Below are positions 1 to 10,595 of a stretch of 47,749 nucleotides of DNA, in pieces. Both the position numbers and the translations under genes were made by a program. The first letter of the stretch is position 1. Each line of letters starts with the position of its first letter. The notes under the pieces were generated by a model, which was given only the letters and a program-made list of their open reading frames with translations, was not told where the DNA came from and did not search any database. Location of the stretch: contig JAIPMN010001136.1 in NCBI GenBank assembly GCA_020650975.1, positions 1,932-49,680 of the forward strand. Reading direction: 5' to 3'. This DNA comes from Apostichopus californicus. Taxonomy: Eukaryota > Echinodermata > Holothuroidea > Aspidochirotida > Stichopodidae.

Positions 1-76
<76 letters not shown>
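1..76. repeat. 76-base cytosine homopolymer at window edge
   Basis: The window opens with 76 consecutive C residues and then normal AT-rich sequence. A pure run this long at the very edge is more likely a contig-end or base-calling artefact than a biological tract, although G/C runs of 9-12 bases are common elsewhere in the window. Confidence 0.9.
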
Positions 77-2128
77 AGAGTGTGTTGATATGGTGTATTA
101 TTACAGGTTTTTGCATCACGGCAATGGGTAAAAGTAAGAAAGGGAATAGGGGGATAAATATCAACTTGGGGGCTCAAGATGCCAGGGATTAGGTGAAGCC
201 CCTAAAGCAAGCTAATTAATTACAAGTACAGTCATCAACCATTTACTAGGGCAATGTTTTTTTTATTATCATTGGTTGATTTTGATGATATAGAACCTGT
301 TCACTGTTGAATGCAATGTATTTTGTGCGCACCATTTTCACTAGGATCAGGCTCTTAAAGATCCAGAGATTCCCACCCTCGACGTTATGCCACTGGATGG
401 AGCAATTCAAACGAGTTGATAAGAAAATGCCAAATAACCCCTCAATTACACTCAAGTGTCTCATGGTTCCAAAGACAAGCCAGTTTGGGCCACTTTCCTT
501 TCAAGGTAGCTAACAGCAATTTGGGATACCCCCCACTTCCATTCCACCTTTAGTTGCGGGGGGGGGGGGTGAGGGTGTGGCCCATAATTTCAATCATTGC
601 AATGGTATACTTAATGCTCTAACATGTAAGTTATTTACAGCTCTGGGGAATGCCTGCAGACGTTTGTCAATTGGAATGAAAATATACAAGCAATCATTTA
701 ATCACTACAGTATCTTGTTCATGTTTCTAGGTTGTGTCTTGTGTGCAGAGGCATCCAGATCCAGACTGGGCCCCAGGGACACATTTCACCTGGATCCATA
801 TTTTGATGCTAATCATTTCGCCTTTAGTATATTATGAAATTGAGTATACACTATATTCTATCCCATTATTTCCTGGCCATCCAACCCCCTCTGTATTTTC
901 CCAGACCCAACCCCCTATTGTCCCTGCTCCTCAGGACTGTTGTGCCTCTGACACCCCTTCTCATCAGGCCTGTTTCTATCATCCTGCTTGAAAAAGCAAA
1001 CCTTGATATATTTGCTGTAAAGATGAGATGGAGAGGCTATAGGTTAAGTTTACAATCACTTTTATCATAATCAGCATGCTACACACCTTTGTGAACTCAC
1101 ACTATGTGCCAAATTTAATTCCCTGACATCAACTTTTATGTCATGTCTGTGTAAAATAACTGTCATTTTAGAAATAGATGCTAATAGTTAACTATATTAA
1201 CAGCTAGCTTGAATCTTCAATATAAAAACAAACAGAGTGGCAGGTGTTGGAGTGGATCATCTAGCAACACTGTACATTGTGGGGTTATTTATCTTGTAAC
1301 CCATAGCAACAAGCTGCTTCATTTGCTCAAGTTGCTACAGAAATGTAAAGAACAACAATGTTTCCAAGCAGAGTGTGACTTTTACAGAAACCTCACAGCC
1401 TTCAAAATTGCTTTGAAACAATTAATCATTTCCTGCATGTGAGTTGCACAGTAGATAAGACTTGCTGTAAGACTAGTGTCCCAGGAAAATAACTTTTAAA
1501 CTAGTTCCCCCTCCACACCCACCCCTTCCCCAGAAATGCTCTGGACCATCTAGGAGTGCCCACATGACCAACTGGTCCATAATTAGTCCACTCCTACTGG
1601 AGAATATCCCTGTTCAAACTTTGGCGAATGTAAAATTGTACATGCACTCACTGACATGCATGCTAATCATGAATATTCATATTGTTGCTCGAGGCATTTG
1701 ACTGCCATTGACCCATCTATCAACATCTTTCAAAGAAACTTGGTCATGATCTCCCCAACTCCACATTCCTCTCTTCTTATTTCATCTGAATATTCAAGCA
1801 ACTTCTTAATAGCCTTCTGACTCTTTCCTACCAATCCAGTCAGTCACAAGCAAACAAATACAAAAGTATGCATTCCATACAGACTACAGAGTCTTCTAAC
1901 CATAAAAGTCACATACAGTGGGCTGTAGTTGTCTCTTTGCTCAATTTATAGACTGACCCTTCCAGCCGTGTTCCTCTTATTTCAATAAAACTTTTGTCCT
2001 CATTAACCGATTACACATTTCACTTTTCTTTCCTCTCAAATATTCCCAGCAACTTTTAATCCCGAAGCGGTGATCACACCACGGACTGATGCATATGTAT
2101 CACCTGACATGCTTTTTCATTCATACAT
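77..2128. other. Gene-free stretch, left flank
   Basis: AT-rich sequence with no reading frame resembling a known protein. It contains short G/C runs (about 559-570 and 1507-1530). It is downstream of ANAPC13 (minus strand), so part of it may be that gene's 3' UTR. No transposon ends were recognised. Confidence 0.5.
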
Positions 2129-2376
2129 ATTCATGTTCTCTGAGTTTTGGTCCCCTCTTGGCTCAAGTTTTGAACAGGGCTTTCTCATTCATGAATATTC
2201 ATGTTCTCTAAGTTGTGGTCAACTCTTGGCTCAAGTTTTGAACAGCACTTCATTAATATTCATGTTCTCTGAGTCATGGTCACCTCTTGGCTCAAGTTTT
2301 GAACAGCACTTTCTCATTCATGAATATTCATGTTCTCTGAGTTGTGGTCACCTCTTGGCTCAAGTTTTGAACAGCT
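2129..2376. repeat. Four-copy tandem repeat spanning the ANAPC13 stop codon
   Basis: Four copies begin at 2129, 2197, 2258 and 2326, with spacings of 68, 61 and 68 bases. Each carries ATTCATGTTCTCT, then a GGTC segment, then CTCTTGGCTCAAG and TTTTGAACAG. The copy at 2326 encodes, on the minus strand, the last codons and TGA of ANAPC13. The other three lie downstream in its 3' UTR. The copy at 2258 would still read almost the same peptide to a TGA, while the copy at 2197 has an earlier TAG. Confidence 0.88.
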
Positions 2377-2552
2377 ACATCCGTCCACCGTTTTTCCTCT
2401 TCCTTCAAAGAAACTTTCTCATCGTTTCCAGAATCTAAGTCCGGAACATCCTCGATGGGTACCTCAATGTCATCATTGGGTAGTTTGTCTTTCCGCCATT
2501 CGTCATCCACAATATCTAAGAGTCGTCCTTCCCTTTGTACTTCTGAATCCAT
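2328..2552 (-). CDS. ANAPC13: Anaphase-promoting complex subunit 13 (APC13)
   Basis: A single uninterrupted frame of 74 residues, the same length as human APC13. The start MDSEVQREGR and the downstream DDEWRKDKLP and WTDVAVQNL segments match the family closely (human MDSEVQRDGR, DDAWREDKLP, WTDLALQYL). APC13 is a small, largely extended subunit that stabilises tetratricopeptide subunits of the APC/C ubiquitin ligase in cell-cycle control; that role comes from the family. The ATG at 2550-2552 is the natural start. Just upstream, at about 2583, a TTTCTAG sequence could be the acceptor of a 5' UTR intron. The last 15 codons and the stop lie inside a tandem repeat that continues past the stop, so the C-terminus (EVTTTQRT) differs from the vertebrate ending. 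Confidence 0.93.
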   Translation of the reverse strand: MDSEVQREGRLLDIVDDEWRKDKLPNDDIEVPIEDVPDLDSGNDEKVSLKEEEKRWTDVAVQNLSQEVTTTQRT

Positions 2553-2583
2553 GATGATTATTATTATAATGTACGTCTGGTCT

Positions 2584-4396
2584 AGAAATATAAAAGGAGG
2601 TACCAGATGTAAGTGATTGGTCTTTTTGCACACAGATTCTATATTCGGTGACTTTCTCAAAAAGTGAGGGAAACTTACAGGTATACATGTTTTAAGGACT
2701 GCAGTAGCAATACACTGAACTTAATATTATAGCATGTTATGAGCATTCCTCTAGTACATACAGTACTTGCCCTATTGTGAAATACTGTGAATAGTTGTGA
2801 CAATTTTCTAATGCTACTGTTCCCTCATATCATGCTTCCAAAAAAGAATACTTATAGTTTCATTCCATGTCAAATCATGGATTGCTGTTGCTGGACCCTC
2901 GCCAAATTTACCACTCTCCCTTACATGATTAGAGCACCATTGAAATAAGGATAAGTACTATGAAAATTTCAGTTGCAGTGCTTCAAATATTGTCAATTTC
3001 ATGACCGTTTGAAATTTTGCAATTTGCTGGCCAAGTGACATTTTCTTGAGTTTTGCGGTCTCATTTCTCAGCAATTGAATATCCCAGATACCCTCCTATT
3101 ACATTACCCTACAGAGCCTACCTCTTAGAAAGATGGATTCCATAAATATATAAATTTAGGATATTCTAAAAATATATTGTGGAGTTAGGTCTTGAACTTA
3201 AAAATGCATGATTTCTGCATATTTCGCTCAATAATGTGCCATTTTTGGTGATTAATTGCTAAAGTATTGCTTCAGATTACCTGAGTTTCTTAAAAGGTTA
3301 ATATGTAATTATGTATTTACCCAGACAATGCCAAAACAAAAATTAACAATGAGTTCCTGTATTGTATACTTTATGGTCAATGCAACTCTGAAGTTGCATA
3401 TTTCATGCTGCGATTCAGTATGATGAAGGTTTTGTTGCCGAATTAGCACCAGCAAAGCCATGCCTTACTTTTATTGTAAGTATCAATTTCTTACTCTATA
3501 TACAAACTTTTAGGGTTCTAACTTTTCCATGAAATTTATAAGGTTGTTTAGTTGCATTCATGTGCAAAAGAGTTCGTCTTTGACAGCTAAAATGGTAAAT
3601 TGGGTCATCTTGAAAAATTCTTATCATTTTTTCTAGAAGAGATCCAAAATTTCAGCAGGGTACTTTGCCTTACATTTGAATGAAAAATCCTTAAAGTTTG
3701 AGATTTTCACTGGACAATTTGTTGCCTGTTTTGCCTTTACACAGGGTTTTGAGCCCTGGAATTGTACTTTCAATGTCATTCCTTTTCATTTTCAAGGTTA
3801 TTGTCAATATAATTTCTACTTCCAGTTTACGACATGAATAACTGTAACATCCATGTCATCATTATATACATGTATGTGATTCTACAAGTGCAGTGGAGCA
3901 ATAGTGTGTGACTCTTTAACAATTTAATACTACATGTGTCACTATGTATTGCTTAAGACCAGTTGAGACTTAAAATAATCAAAAGTGGGTAAAAGACAAA
4001 GTGATGGCAGCATGGTATTCTGCAGACGTGGTGCACAAGTATGAAACGACCTATCACCATAAAACTTTCGAGCAAATAATGCGCCCGCCACAGCGCCAAG
4101 TCAATAGTTCACTCAAGTAGGTCGGCACCTTGCCATGAAGATAATAAATTACAAAGCAGAAAGTTTTGAAATATGATTGGCTGTTGACTTGGCAACCAAT
4201 ACAGTACTACTCTCATGTACTCAGTTTATATGTTTGGTTAAACAGGTGATTACACAAGCTACCAATCTAAACAGTATTGTGACTGTCCCCTTGAATGACA
4301 ATACCTCAGGACACCTTTGGCTATCTTTGTGAGTCACAGGTATGATATGCTTACAGTACTGTATCATGTGTATTGCATGGAATGATGCACACATGT
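2584..4396. other. Gene-free stretch upstream of ANAPC13
   Basis: About 1.8 kb of AT-rich sequence with no convincing coding frame. It should contain the ANAPC13 promoter and any 5' UTR exon, but no clear TATA or CCAAT arrangement could be assigned. Confidence 0.45.
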
Positions 4397-4404
4397 ACAC
4401 TGCT

Positions 4405-4746
4405 CAAGGGCGTAGGAACCGGTGGGGTTGGGGGGGCGCCAGCCCCCCAGTGAAAAATATGGTGGGGCGGAAGTATCATTCCGCCCCCCGCTCCGCAAGT
4501 CAGAAAACCCCTTTTTCTTTTCCAAATGAGAAAAAAATCTCATTTGGAGCACCAAATTGCATCTAAGGCCAGGTGAAAATGCAAAATTATTTACAAAATG
4601 GTGTGGGTGTTGAAGTGTGCTATATTGCACCAAATTGCATCTGAGGCCACCTGGAAATGCAAAAACAATTCCAAAAAAAGACCCCTCCCCCAGGCCGGCC
4701 ATCAGTCTTCAGCCCCCCCACTCAAAAGTACTTTCCTACGCCACTG
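4405..4746. mobile_element. Non-autonomous hAT-like element (MITE) with 8-bp target duplication
   Basis: This 342-base element is flanked by identical 8-base repeats ACACTGCT at 4397-4404 and 4747-4754. Its ends are imperfect inverted repeats: CAAGGGCGTAGGAA at the left and, read inward from the right, CAGTGGCGTAGGAA. Subterminal G/C runs follow. Inside are two diverged direct copies of a segment beginning CAAATTGCATCT. An 8-base target duplication with CA-starting ends is typical of the hAT superfamily. It has no transposase frame, so it would depend on enzyme from elsewhere. Confidence 0.85.
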
Positions 4747-4754
4747 ACACTGCT

Positions 4755-5405
4755 AATCATATCGTCACATGAATGTCGGAATTTTGTATTATAATTACCT
4801 ACATCCACATAGATATTTATTTTATCTTACATAACTTACAGTGTAGGTATATATGCCTCAAAGAAGTTGTTGTTTCACATGTACTATATGACTAGTGTGG
4901 TTTATGTTAAAGAGTGGCATGCATCTAGGTTAAATATGTTCGGCCTCTATGGCCAGGTAACAAAATTCTGCCGGTCATACATCAAGGCTTTTCACATCTA
5001 GGCTTTTTCGTGAACAGAGGTCAAATCTTAGTGAATGGAGGGAAAACAAGTAGTAGCCTACTGTACTTATACACACATTTAATGTTAAGATACACAATTG
5101 TGCCAAACATATGGCAAAATAGCTGTGGTTTTCTATTAGACAATACAGAATCCAGTTCAGTTCACACATAACAAGTGGACAACTAAATTTTGTTATCCCA
5201 TTTCTGTGCTTGTATATTCATTTATGAATAAACGATGAGACATGATCTAACTTTTTTGCCTAATGAAAAATCATAGGTCCATATTTGCATACATGTACAG
5301 TAGAAGCAAGGAAAGTGACCATTTCATATACACACACAATCAATTCATACCACACAATGTAACAATGTTCTAACTCAAGCCATATAACATACAGCCTACA
5401 GGTAA
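4755..5405. other. Gene-free stretch
   Basis: AT-rich sequence between two transposon-like elements. No gene, RNA or clear repeat was recognised. Confidence 0.4.
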
Positions 5406-5930
5406 CAGACCCGTCAACTCTCCCGGTTTTACCCCGAATCTCCCAGCTTCATATTCTATTCTCCCGGTTTTATAATGTTTCATCACTTGCGACATTTCTG
5501 AAAATAGCAACAATTAGTCCTATGCTTTCCTATGTTATTCCCCACAGTAACGCTGAACAGGAAAGGCTATTCAGTGTAGTTCCCAAGAACAAGACAGACA
5601 GACAGTCGGTCAAGTCTCAAGCTTGATGTGACTCTATCTAGCATATTAGCCAGGAAGTCACAGTACCCAGAGTCCACTGTTCCCTATTTCAAATGGAAGC
5701 CTACTAAAGAAACCCTGTAGAAAACGAAGCGGGCTGCAGTAAACTACAACAACAAACACTGATTGGATGATTCTCTCACTGTATTGCATAAGTAGACTAG
5801 GCCTATACTTATTTAGGAGTATTTATATCATTTCAGTTGAAAATTACCAACCTCCCTATTTTCCCCTTGTTCTCCCTATTTTTTGGCCCTGAAAATGTTA
5901 TTCTCCCTATTTTGGGGTCAAACAGGTCTG
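5406..5930. mobile_element. Probable inverted-repeat transposon remnant
   Basis: The left end reads CAGACCCGTCAACTCTCCC. The right end, read inward on the other strand, reads CAGACCTGTTTGACCCC, giving similar but imperfect termini (CAGACCYGT). Several CTCCCTATTTT or CTCCCGGTTTT units lie just inside both ends. No exact target-site duplication was found (only GGTAA is shared nearby), so the exact ends are uncertain. Confidence 0.45.
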
Positions 5931-6915
5931 GGGTAATGCAGATTGTACAGGAAGTGACATATGTGGGAATGACAGAATAGTTATTGTTTACAATTCCTTT
6001 GTGTTCTGCTGTGCTAACATTAGCACAACTAATACTTTCAAATCCTATTGCAGATGTGAATCCAAAATGTGTCTAGGCCTAGATTATTTTTTTGTAATGC
6101 CTGTTGCTTTAGTTGGATTTTCTGATGGAAAGTTGTATACTATACTTTTGTGAAAAACAGGTTGATATTTAGGATGGGAATTCCAATTAAATTTAGAAGT
6201 CTGGCATTATCCTGGGAATCCTCAAATTTGAGAAAAAGTTAAAATGTTACAGTGGTTAAACTTAAAGTGTCATCCTAATCTTCTTGGCTACAACTACAGT
6301 TTTGGCCACGTTTTGCTAGTTTCAACAATTTGCAGATGACAAAGTAGCAATTCTGATGATGTTATTCAGCCTAACTTCAAGGTCTGATTTTGTACAGCAA
6401 GCATGATTGATAGGCCTATAGGCTATCCATGATATTGAAAAACATGTTTTTATGTTGTGTGTAAACTTGTTAAAATTGCCTTTTAAATACAGTAACACAT
6501 GTCCAGCGCCTGATTTTGAGTAGTATGTGTGGGTTGCTGGATTTGCTACATCAAATACAGGTCTTACCGGCCTTTCGAGCAGTCTACTGTTATTACTCGG
6601 CCAAAGCTACACAATACAGTATATGCCTATAATATAACATTATAGCCTACTCTGCGTTAGGCTATTACTAGAGTTAGCCTACACTGAGTAAAATGATCCG
6701 TGCAGATTGTATCGTCTCAATTGATCTTCAATCGAAATATTATGCCTATAGAGTAATGATATTGATATGTCTCACTTTTTGAGATTGCGGAATACACTTG
6801 TGCTAATTTCGCAAGAAAATATGCAATCTTTCGAGTGGTGATAACAATCTCGAACATTAAACACCATCGTCTGGATATGATTGCGCAATACGGGTCATTT
6901 TACTTGACCTTAAAA
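5931..6915. other. Gene-free stretch upstream of the histone gene
   Basis: AT-rich, with no coding frame recognised. The last few hundred bases probably hold distal regulatory sequence of the H2AX-like gene. Confidence 0.4.
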
Positions 6916-6921
6916 AATAAA

Positions 6922-6966
6922 CCAATCAATATTGAGAACGACTCAGAAATGATTAAGTCTGATTGG
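6922..6966 (+). promoter_or_regulatory. Two CCAAT boxes of the histone promoter
   Basis: CCAAT lies at 6922-6926 on the plus strand, and its inverse ATTGG at 6962-6966. The positions relative to the TATA box at 7004 (about 80 and 40 bases upstream) suit NF-Y sites of replication-dependent histone genes and of vertebrate H2AX. Confidence 0.65.
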
Positions 6967-6985
6967 TTCCTGCACCAGAATCTCC

Positions 6986-6993
6986 GCGCCAAA
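6986..6993 (+). promoter_or_regulatory. E2F-type site
   Basis: GCGCCAAA matches the E2F consensus (inverse of TTTSSCGC). It lies between the proximal CCAAT box and the TATA box. E2F control would fit S-phase expression; binding is inferred. Confidence 0.55.
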
Positions 6994-7003
6994 CTTTTAG
7001 GGA

Positions 7004-7010
7004 TATAAAT
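7004..7010 (+). promoter_or_regulatory. TATA box of the histone gene
   Basis: TATAAAT is 80 bases before the start codon, which predicts a short unspliced leader of about 50 bases, typical for histone genes. Confidence 0.75.
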
Positions 7011-7089
7011 TCGACTCGATTTACGGCAACCATCAATTCAACATTACATTGCAGCTGAACTAGTTCATATTTTTCCGTCCCAAATCAAA

Positions 7090-7494
7090 ATGTCTGGTCG
7101 AGGTAAAGGTGCAGGAAAGACGCGGGCCAAGGCTAAGTCGAGGAGTTCAAGGGCAGGCCTTCAGTTCCCTGTTGGTCGTGTACATCGTTTTTTGAGAAGA
7201 GGAAACTATGCCCAAAGAATCGGAGCAGGTGCCCCAGTGTACCTTGCAGCTGTGTTGGAGTACTTGGCTGCTGAAATCCTCGAGTTGGCTGGTAATGCCG
7301 CCCGTGACAACAAGAAAAGCAGAATCATTCCCCGTCACCTTCAACTTGCCATCAGGAACGACGAGGAGTTGAACAAACTACTCAGTGGAGTCACCATCGC
7401 ACAGGGAGGTGTCTTGCCAAATATCCAAGCTGTCCTCCTCCCCAAGAAGACTGGAAAGCCAGCAAAACAGACCTCACAGTCTCTGGAATACTAA
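7090..7494 (+). CDS. H2AX: Histone H2A, H2AX-like variant with atypical tail
   Basis: An intronless frame of 134 residues, full length for H2A. It has the MSGRGKG start, the [12 protein letters not shown] and [21 protein letters not shown] histone fold and the acidic-patch residues ([11 protein letters not shown] and NDEEL). It also has the docking segment [14 protein letters not shown] and the C-terminal lysines ubiquitinated in canonical H2A. The protein packages DNA as an H2A-H2B dimer in the nucleosome. The tail after PKKTGKPAK is extended and ends TSQSLEY, which resembles the H2AX ending SQEY but has leucine where glutamine is expected, plus an SQ pair two residues earlier. The promoter has CCAAT, E2F and TATA elements, and a histone stem-loop follows the stop, so the transcript is probably replication-dependent and not polyadenylated. 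It could be regarded as H2A with an H2AX-derived tail. Confidence 0.92.
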   Translation: MSGRGKGAGKTRAKAKSRSSRAGLQFPVGRVHRFLRRGNYAQRIGAGAPVYLAAVLEYLAAEILELAGNAARDNKKSRIIPRHLQLAIRNDEELNKLLSGVTIAQGGVLPNIQAVLLPKKTGKPAKQTSQSLEY

Positions 7495-7514
7495 GAAGTA
7501 GAAAGGAACTCAAC

Positions 7515-7530
7515 GGCTCTTTTAAGGGCC
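7515..7530 (+). terminator. Histone mRNA 3' stem-loop
   Basis: GGCTCTTTTAAGGGCC forms a six-base-pair stem (one U-G wobble) with a UUUA loop, 20 bases after the stop codon and followed by ACCAAA. This is the site bound by stem-loop binding protein. A purine-rich AGGAAAAAG at about 7543 is a candidate downstream element for U7 snRNP. Together they predict 3' processing without a poly(A) tail. Confidence 0.88.
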
Positions 7531-7551
7531 ACCAAATACTCCAGGAAAAAG

Positions 7552-8139
7552 CTTTACTTCTCCTTTAAACATGCATCTTGTCTTCCTTTCTCTTTTTGTT
7601 ATTGTGCTACACAGTTCCTCTTATTACTAGCTAGGCTTATGTGCTATGCAATCCAATTACATAACCTAGTAATATATCTATTTGCCACTATTGCATATAT
7701 TTATTTATTTCTACCATTTCACACCATACCAACAGATAAAAAAGACGAAGTTTCAATAGTGTATTACATACATGCATCGATAAGAGTCTTTAAGACATGG
7801 TTTGGATCGTTTGCTCAGACTGACGCTCAAGTAGGATTAACAAAACAATGTCACGGTAGAGGAACCAGAATAAGCATTATTGTGTCTAGTCCCATCTCCC
7901 CCCCCACCCAAGAAAACATGAATGGAACAAGTTAAACCTAAATACATGCCGATTCTGACTTTACATGCCGATTCTGACTTCCTTGACATACAAACATTGT
8001 CATTGACATAAAAATCACTACTAATGCACATATACATTAAACCTTGTTAACATTTGTATATACACATATATGCAGTAAACATATTTACACACGTACATAC
8101 ACTTATAGAGGCAGGATTAGCTGCATAAGGAGAATTACG
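7552..8139. other. Gene-free stretch downstream of the histone gene
   Basis: AT-rich, with a TACATGCCGATTCTGACTT unit repeated twice in tandem at about 7944-7981. No gene was recognised. Confidence 0.45.
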
Positions 8140-8462
8140 TGATGTTGACTGGTCAAGTTTGAGCGTGGCGTTTCAGTGACATTTTAAAATGACGCAACGA
8201 TTTTGTATCTTGCAAATTGCTTGGGAGTGAATTCCAGAGGATGACACCATAATAACAAATTTGCAATTGGTTTAGTTTTGTCCTTGAGTAAACTAAATGC
8301 ATGGAGTTTTTTGAGCGAGTATCGTAAATATGAAAGTCGCAGTTATAAGTGGAAAACCAGTCAAAGCTTTGTGGTAATAGTCTATGATGAAATTGTACAT
8401 AAAAATCCCAACTGGGTAGCTTTCCAGATCGTAGATATTTAAATTGTTCAAATCTTTAAACA
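8140..8462 (-). mobile_element. Decayed LINE reverse-transcriptase C-terminus
   Basis: Read on the minus strand, 8161-8240 encodes LWNSLPSNLQDTKSLRHFK and continues as MSLKRHA. This is the WNSLP...FK..LK signature at the end of many jockey/CR1-type non-LTR retrotransposon polymerases. Further upstream on that strand (8353-8460) a different frame gives NIYDLESYPVGIFMYNFI, which fits the preceding segment. Stops and frameshifts break the frame, so it is a dead fragment. Confidence 0.65.
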
Positions 8463-8730
8463 GAAGAGTGCTATGAGAAAATAGTATGGGACATTGTGGA
8501 TATTTCTGAGATTATTTAAGAGAGTCTTCGGAGCATTCCCTCAAACTAATAAGCTATAATTTGCTTGGGGCTGACCACATACACAGTCATGGCTGATTTT
8601 GATGATGGTGCTAGATCTTCCCTCTCCTGCTAGATATTGTTCCACCATCAAATAGGAAAACTCCCTGCATCAAATATACTTTAGCAGGTACAGTACTTGT
8701 CTCTGTTCAAATATGTATCACATATGCATA

Positions 8731-9221
8731 GCTCCCAACTCTTGAGAAGGCAAATGCTGGTCCATGGCACGAATTGCCGTCCTGGGGGAGGGGAATTTTT
8801 TTGGAATCCTGGTGATGCCTACATGTAAAATGGTGGCACTTAGAAAGGCTTTTGTCACCCACAATTTTCTGAGAAATATGCATTTTTTTGTGTGTAACAT
8901 CAATATTCAAAAATTGAATAGCAAGTGATAATTCATTCTTTCCTGTGGCACGAAAATGTTCGCTGCTCGCCCCAATGGAAAGATTGTGAAATGAAATGAA
9001 ATGAAAAAACATAGGCTAATTTGAGGTTCAAATGATGCTGTAAAGGAGGTTTTATACTCTATTATGCTAAATGCTAAAGAAATGATGGTTGCTAAGTCAA
9101 AATTTGATGTAATTTTTTATTATGTATACTTGACAATTACAATGCGGGTTTTTCGGACGCTTGCGCGGGTTTGGGTGTTAGAATGCGGGTCCAACCCGCA
9201 AAATGCGGGTCAGTTGGGAGC
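8731..9221. mobile_element. Inverted-repeat MITE with palindromic target duplication
   Basis: Perfect terminal inverted repeats GCTCCCAACT...AGTTGGGAGC bound a 491-base element. The flanking TATGCATA at 8723-8730 and 9222-9229 reads as an identical 8-base duplication, itself palindromic, so the inverted match extends to 20 bases. The interior right half carries several AATGCGGGT units. No transposase frame was found. The 8-base duplication suggests the hAT superfamily. Confidence 0.8.
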
Positions 9222-9229
9222 TATGCATA

Positions 9230-9965
9230 TGAATATAACATCTATAGAAAGCATGCTGCACTCTGACCAAATAATATACTTTTGCGGGTTATTTTAATTG
9301 TTAATTTTGTTTATGGATTGAGCTTAATCTGTTTTTGTCATCAACTGATGAGGCCTAGAAGACTTCCAGGTAATTGTGTTTGTCGTACTATCCTCACCAT
9401 CCATCAAACAAACCACAATTTTCCTAACTTTAACAAGCTGCAAGAAAAGTCTTCAAGCAAAGTCCATTTTTCAACTATCTTTATTTAAACAATCATTGAC
9501 TTACACATGGTCCACATTACAAAAATGTCTAGTTTAATAGTTATCTGTATTGTCATTAAGCTTGTATGTCCAATCAAGTTAAACTTATACAGACTCGAAC
9601 TCGGAGGTTATCAAACCCATCACAATTTTATTCCCAATATATGCGAGAAGTTCAACCAATGGTCACTAAAGTCCAAGCTGCATTCTTCATTTTACTACTA
9701 CTGCAGCAACTGTAAAGCTTTTTGCCCTGTTTGGGAAGTCGCATCATCTCATTCAACACTCCTCGATATGTTGTCAATACTTTGGAGGATCAGAAGATCA
9801 AAACATTTCAAGAATTTACTTTTGAGAAAAAAAATTATGACTTTTTTTTCACACAGTAATCGTTTATGAGGGCGAGCCACGATACTTATGACCTTCAAAA
9901 TAACATTCCATTGTTAAATGATGTAACACTCTTAAACCTTGAAGAGAAAGATACTCCACACTGTT
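9230..9965. other. Gene-free stretch
   Basis: AT-rich, with no known coding similarity. TTTATT at about 9480 would read AATAAA on the minus strand and is a distant candidate for the PSENEN transcript end, but nothing ties it to the gene. Confidence 0.35.
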
Positions 9966-10467
9966 ACTGGAGAACCCTTAATCTCAATATCTTGTACCTC
10001 ATTCCGGCAATTTTGGGCAGTAACTAACATAAACCCCAGGAATATCTCTGTAATAATTCAAATTATGATAATTAGTTGTTAAGATATGGTTAAAGTCGAC
10101 AACTGGCAATGTGACTAGACTATTAAAGTTCATCCATCATTTCTAGCCTACATTTTTTCCTTCCACAGTGAAATTTGAATTATATATAGAACGCCAATGC
10201 ATGAGATTTATGAAAGATTTATGACTGGAGAACCCTTATCTCAATATCTTGTACCTCAGTCCGGCAATTTTGTGCAGCAACTAACATAAACCCCAGGAAT
10301 ATCTCTATAATAATCCAAATTTTGATAAGTTGTTAAGAAATGGTTAAAGTTGACAACTGGCAATGTGACTAGACTATTAAAGTTTATCCATCAGTTCTAG
10401 CCTACATTGTTTCCTTCCACAGTGAAATTTGAGTTATATATAGAACACTAATGCATGAGATTTATGA
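9966..10467. repeat. Two-copy direct tandem duplication, about 258 and 244 bases
   Basis: Copy one begins ACTGGAGAACCCTTA at 9966 and copy two begins with the same segment at 10224. They share CAACTGGCAATGTGACTAGAC, poly-T/C stretches and the ending GCATGAGATTTATGA. Small substitutions and short indels show the duplication is not brand new. It is non-coding. Confidence 0.85.
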
Positions 10468-10595
10468 CATAATACACACAGTGATCATTTCAAACATGAA
10501 GTTAGAATTCTTACTCCATGTTTAAACAGACCATAGTGACCACCCATTTGAAGCAATTAACCACAAAATACATGTCAGTCAAACCCGTACTATCT

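Noticed and set aside
4342-4702. Open frames on both strands around the hAT-like element
   Set aside because: They cross the element ends and G/C runs and resemble no transposase or other protein.
9507-9869. 120-residue plus-strand frame
   Set aside because: No domain, signal or family resemblance, no splice context, and AT-biased residues; taken as chance.
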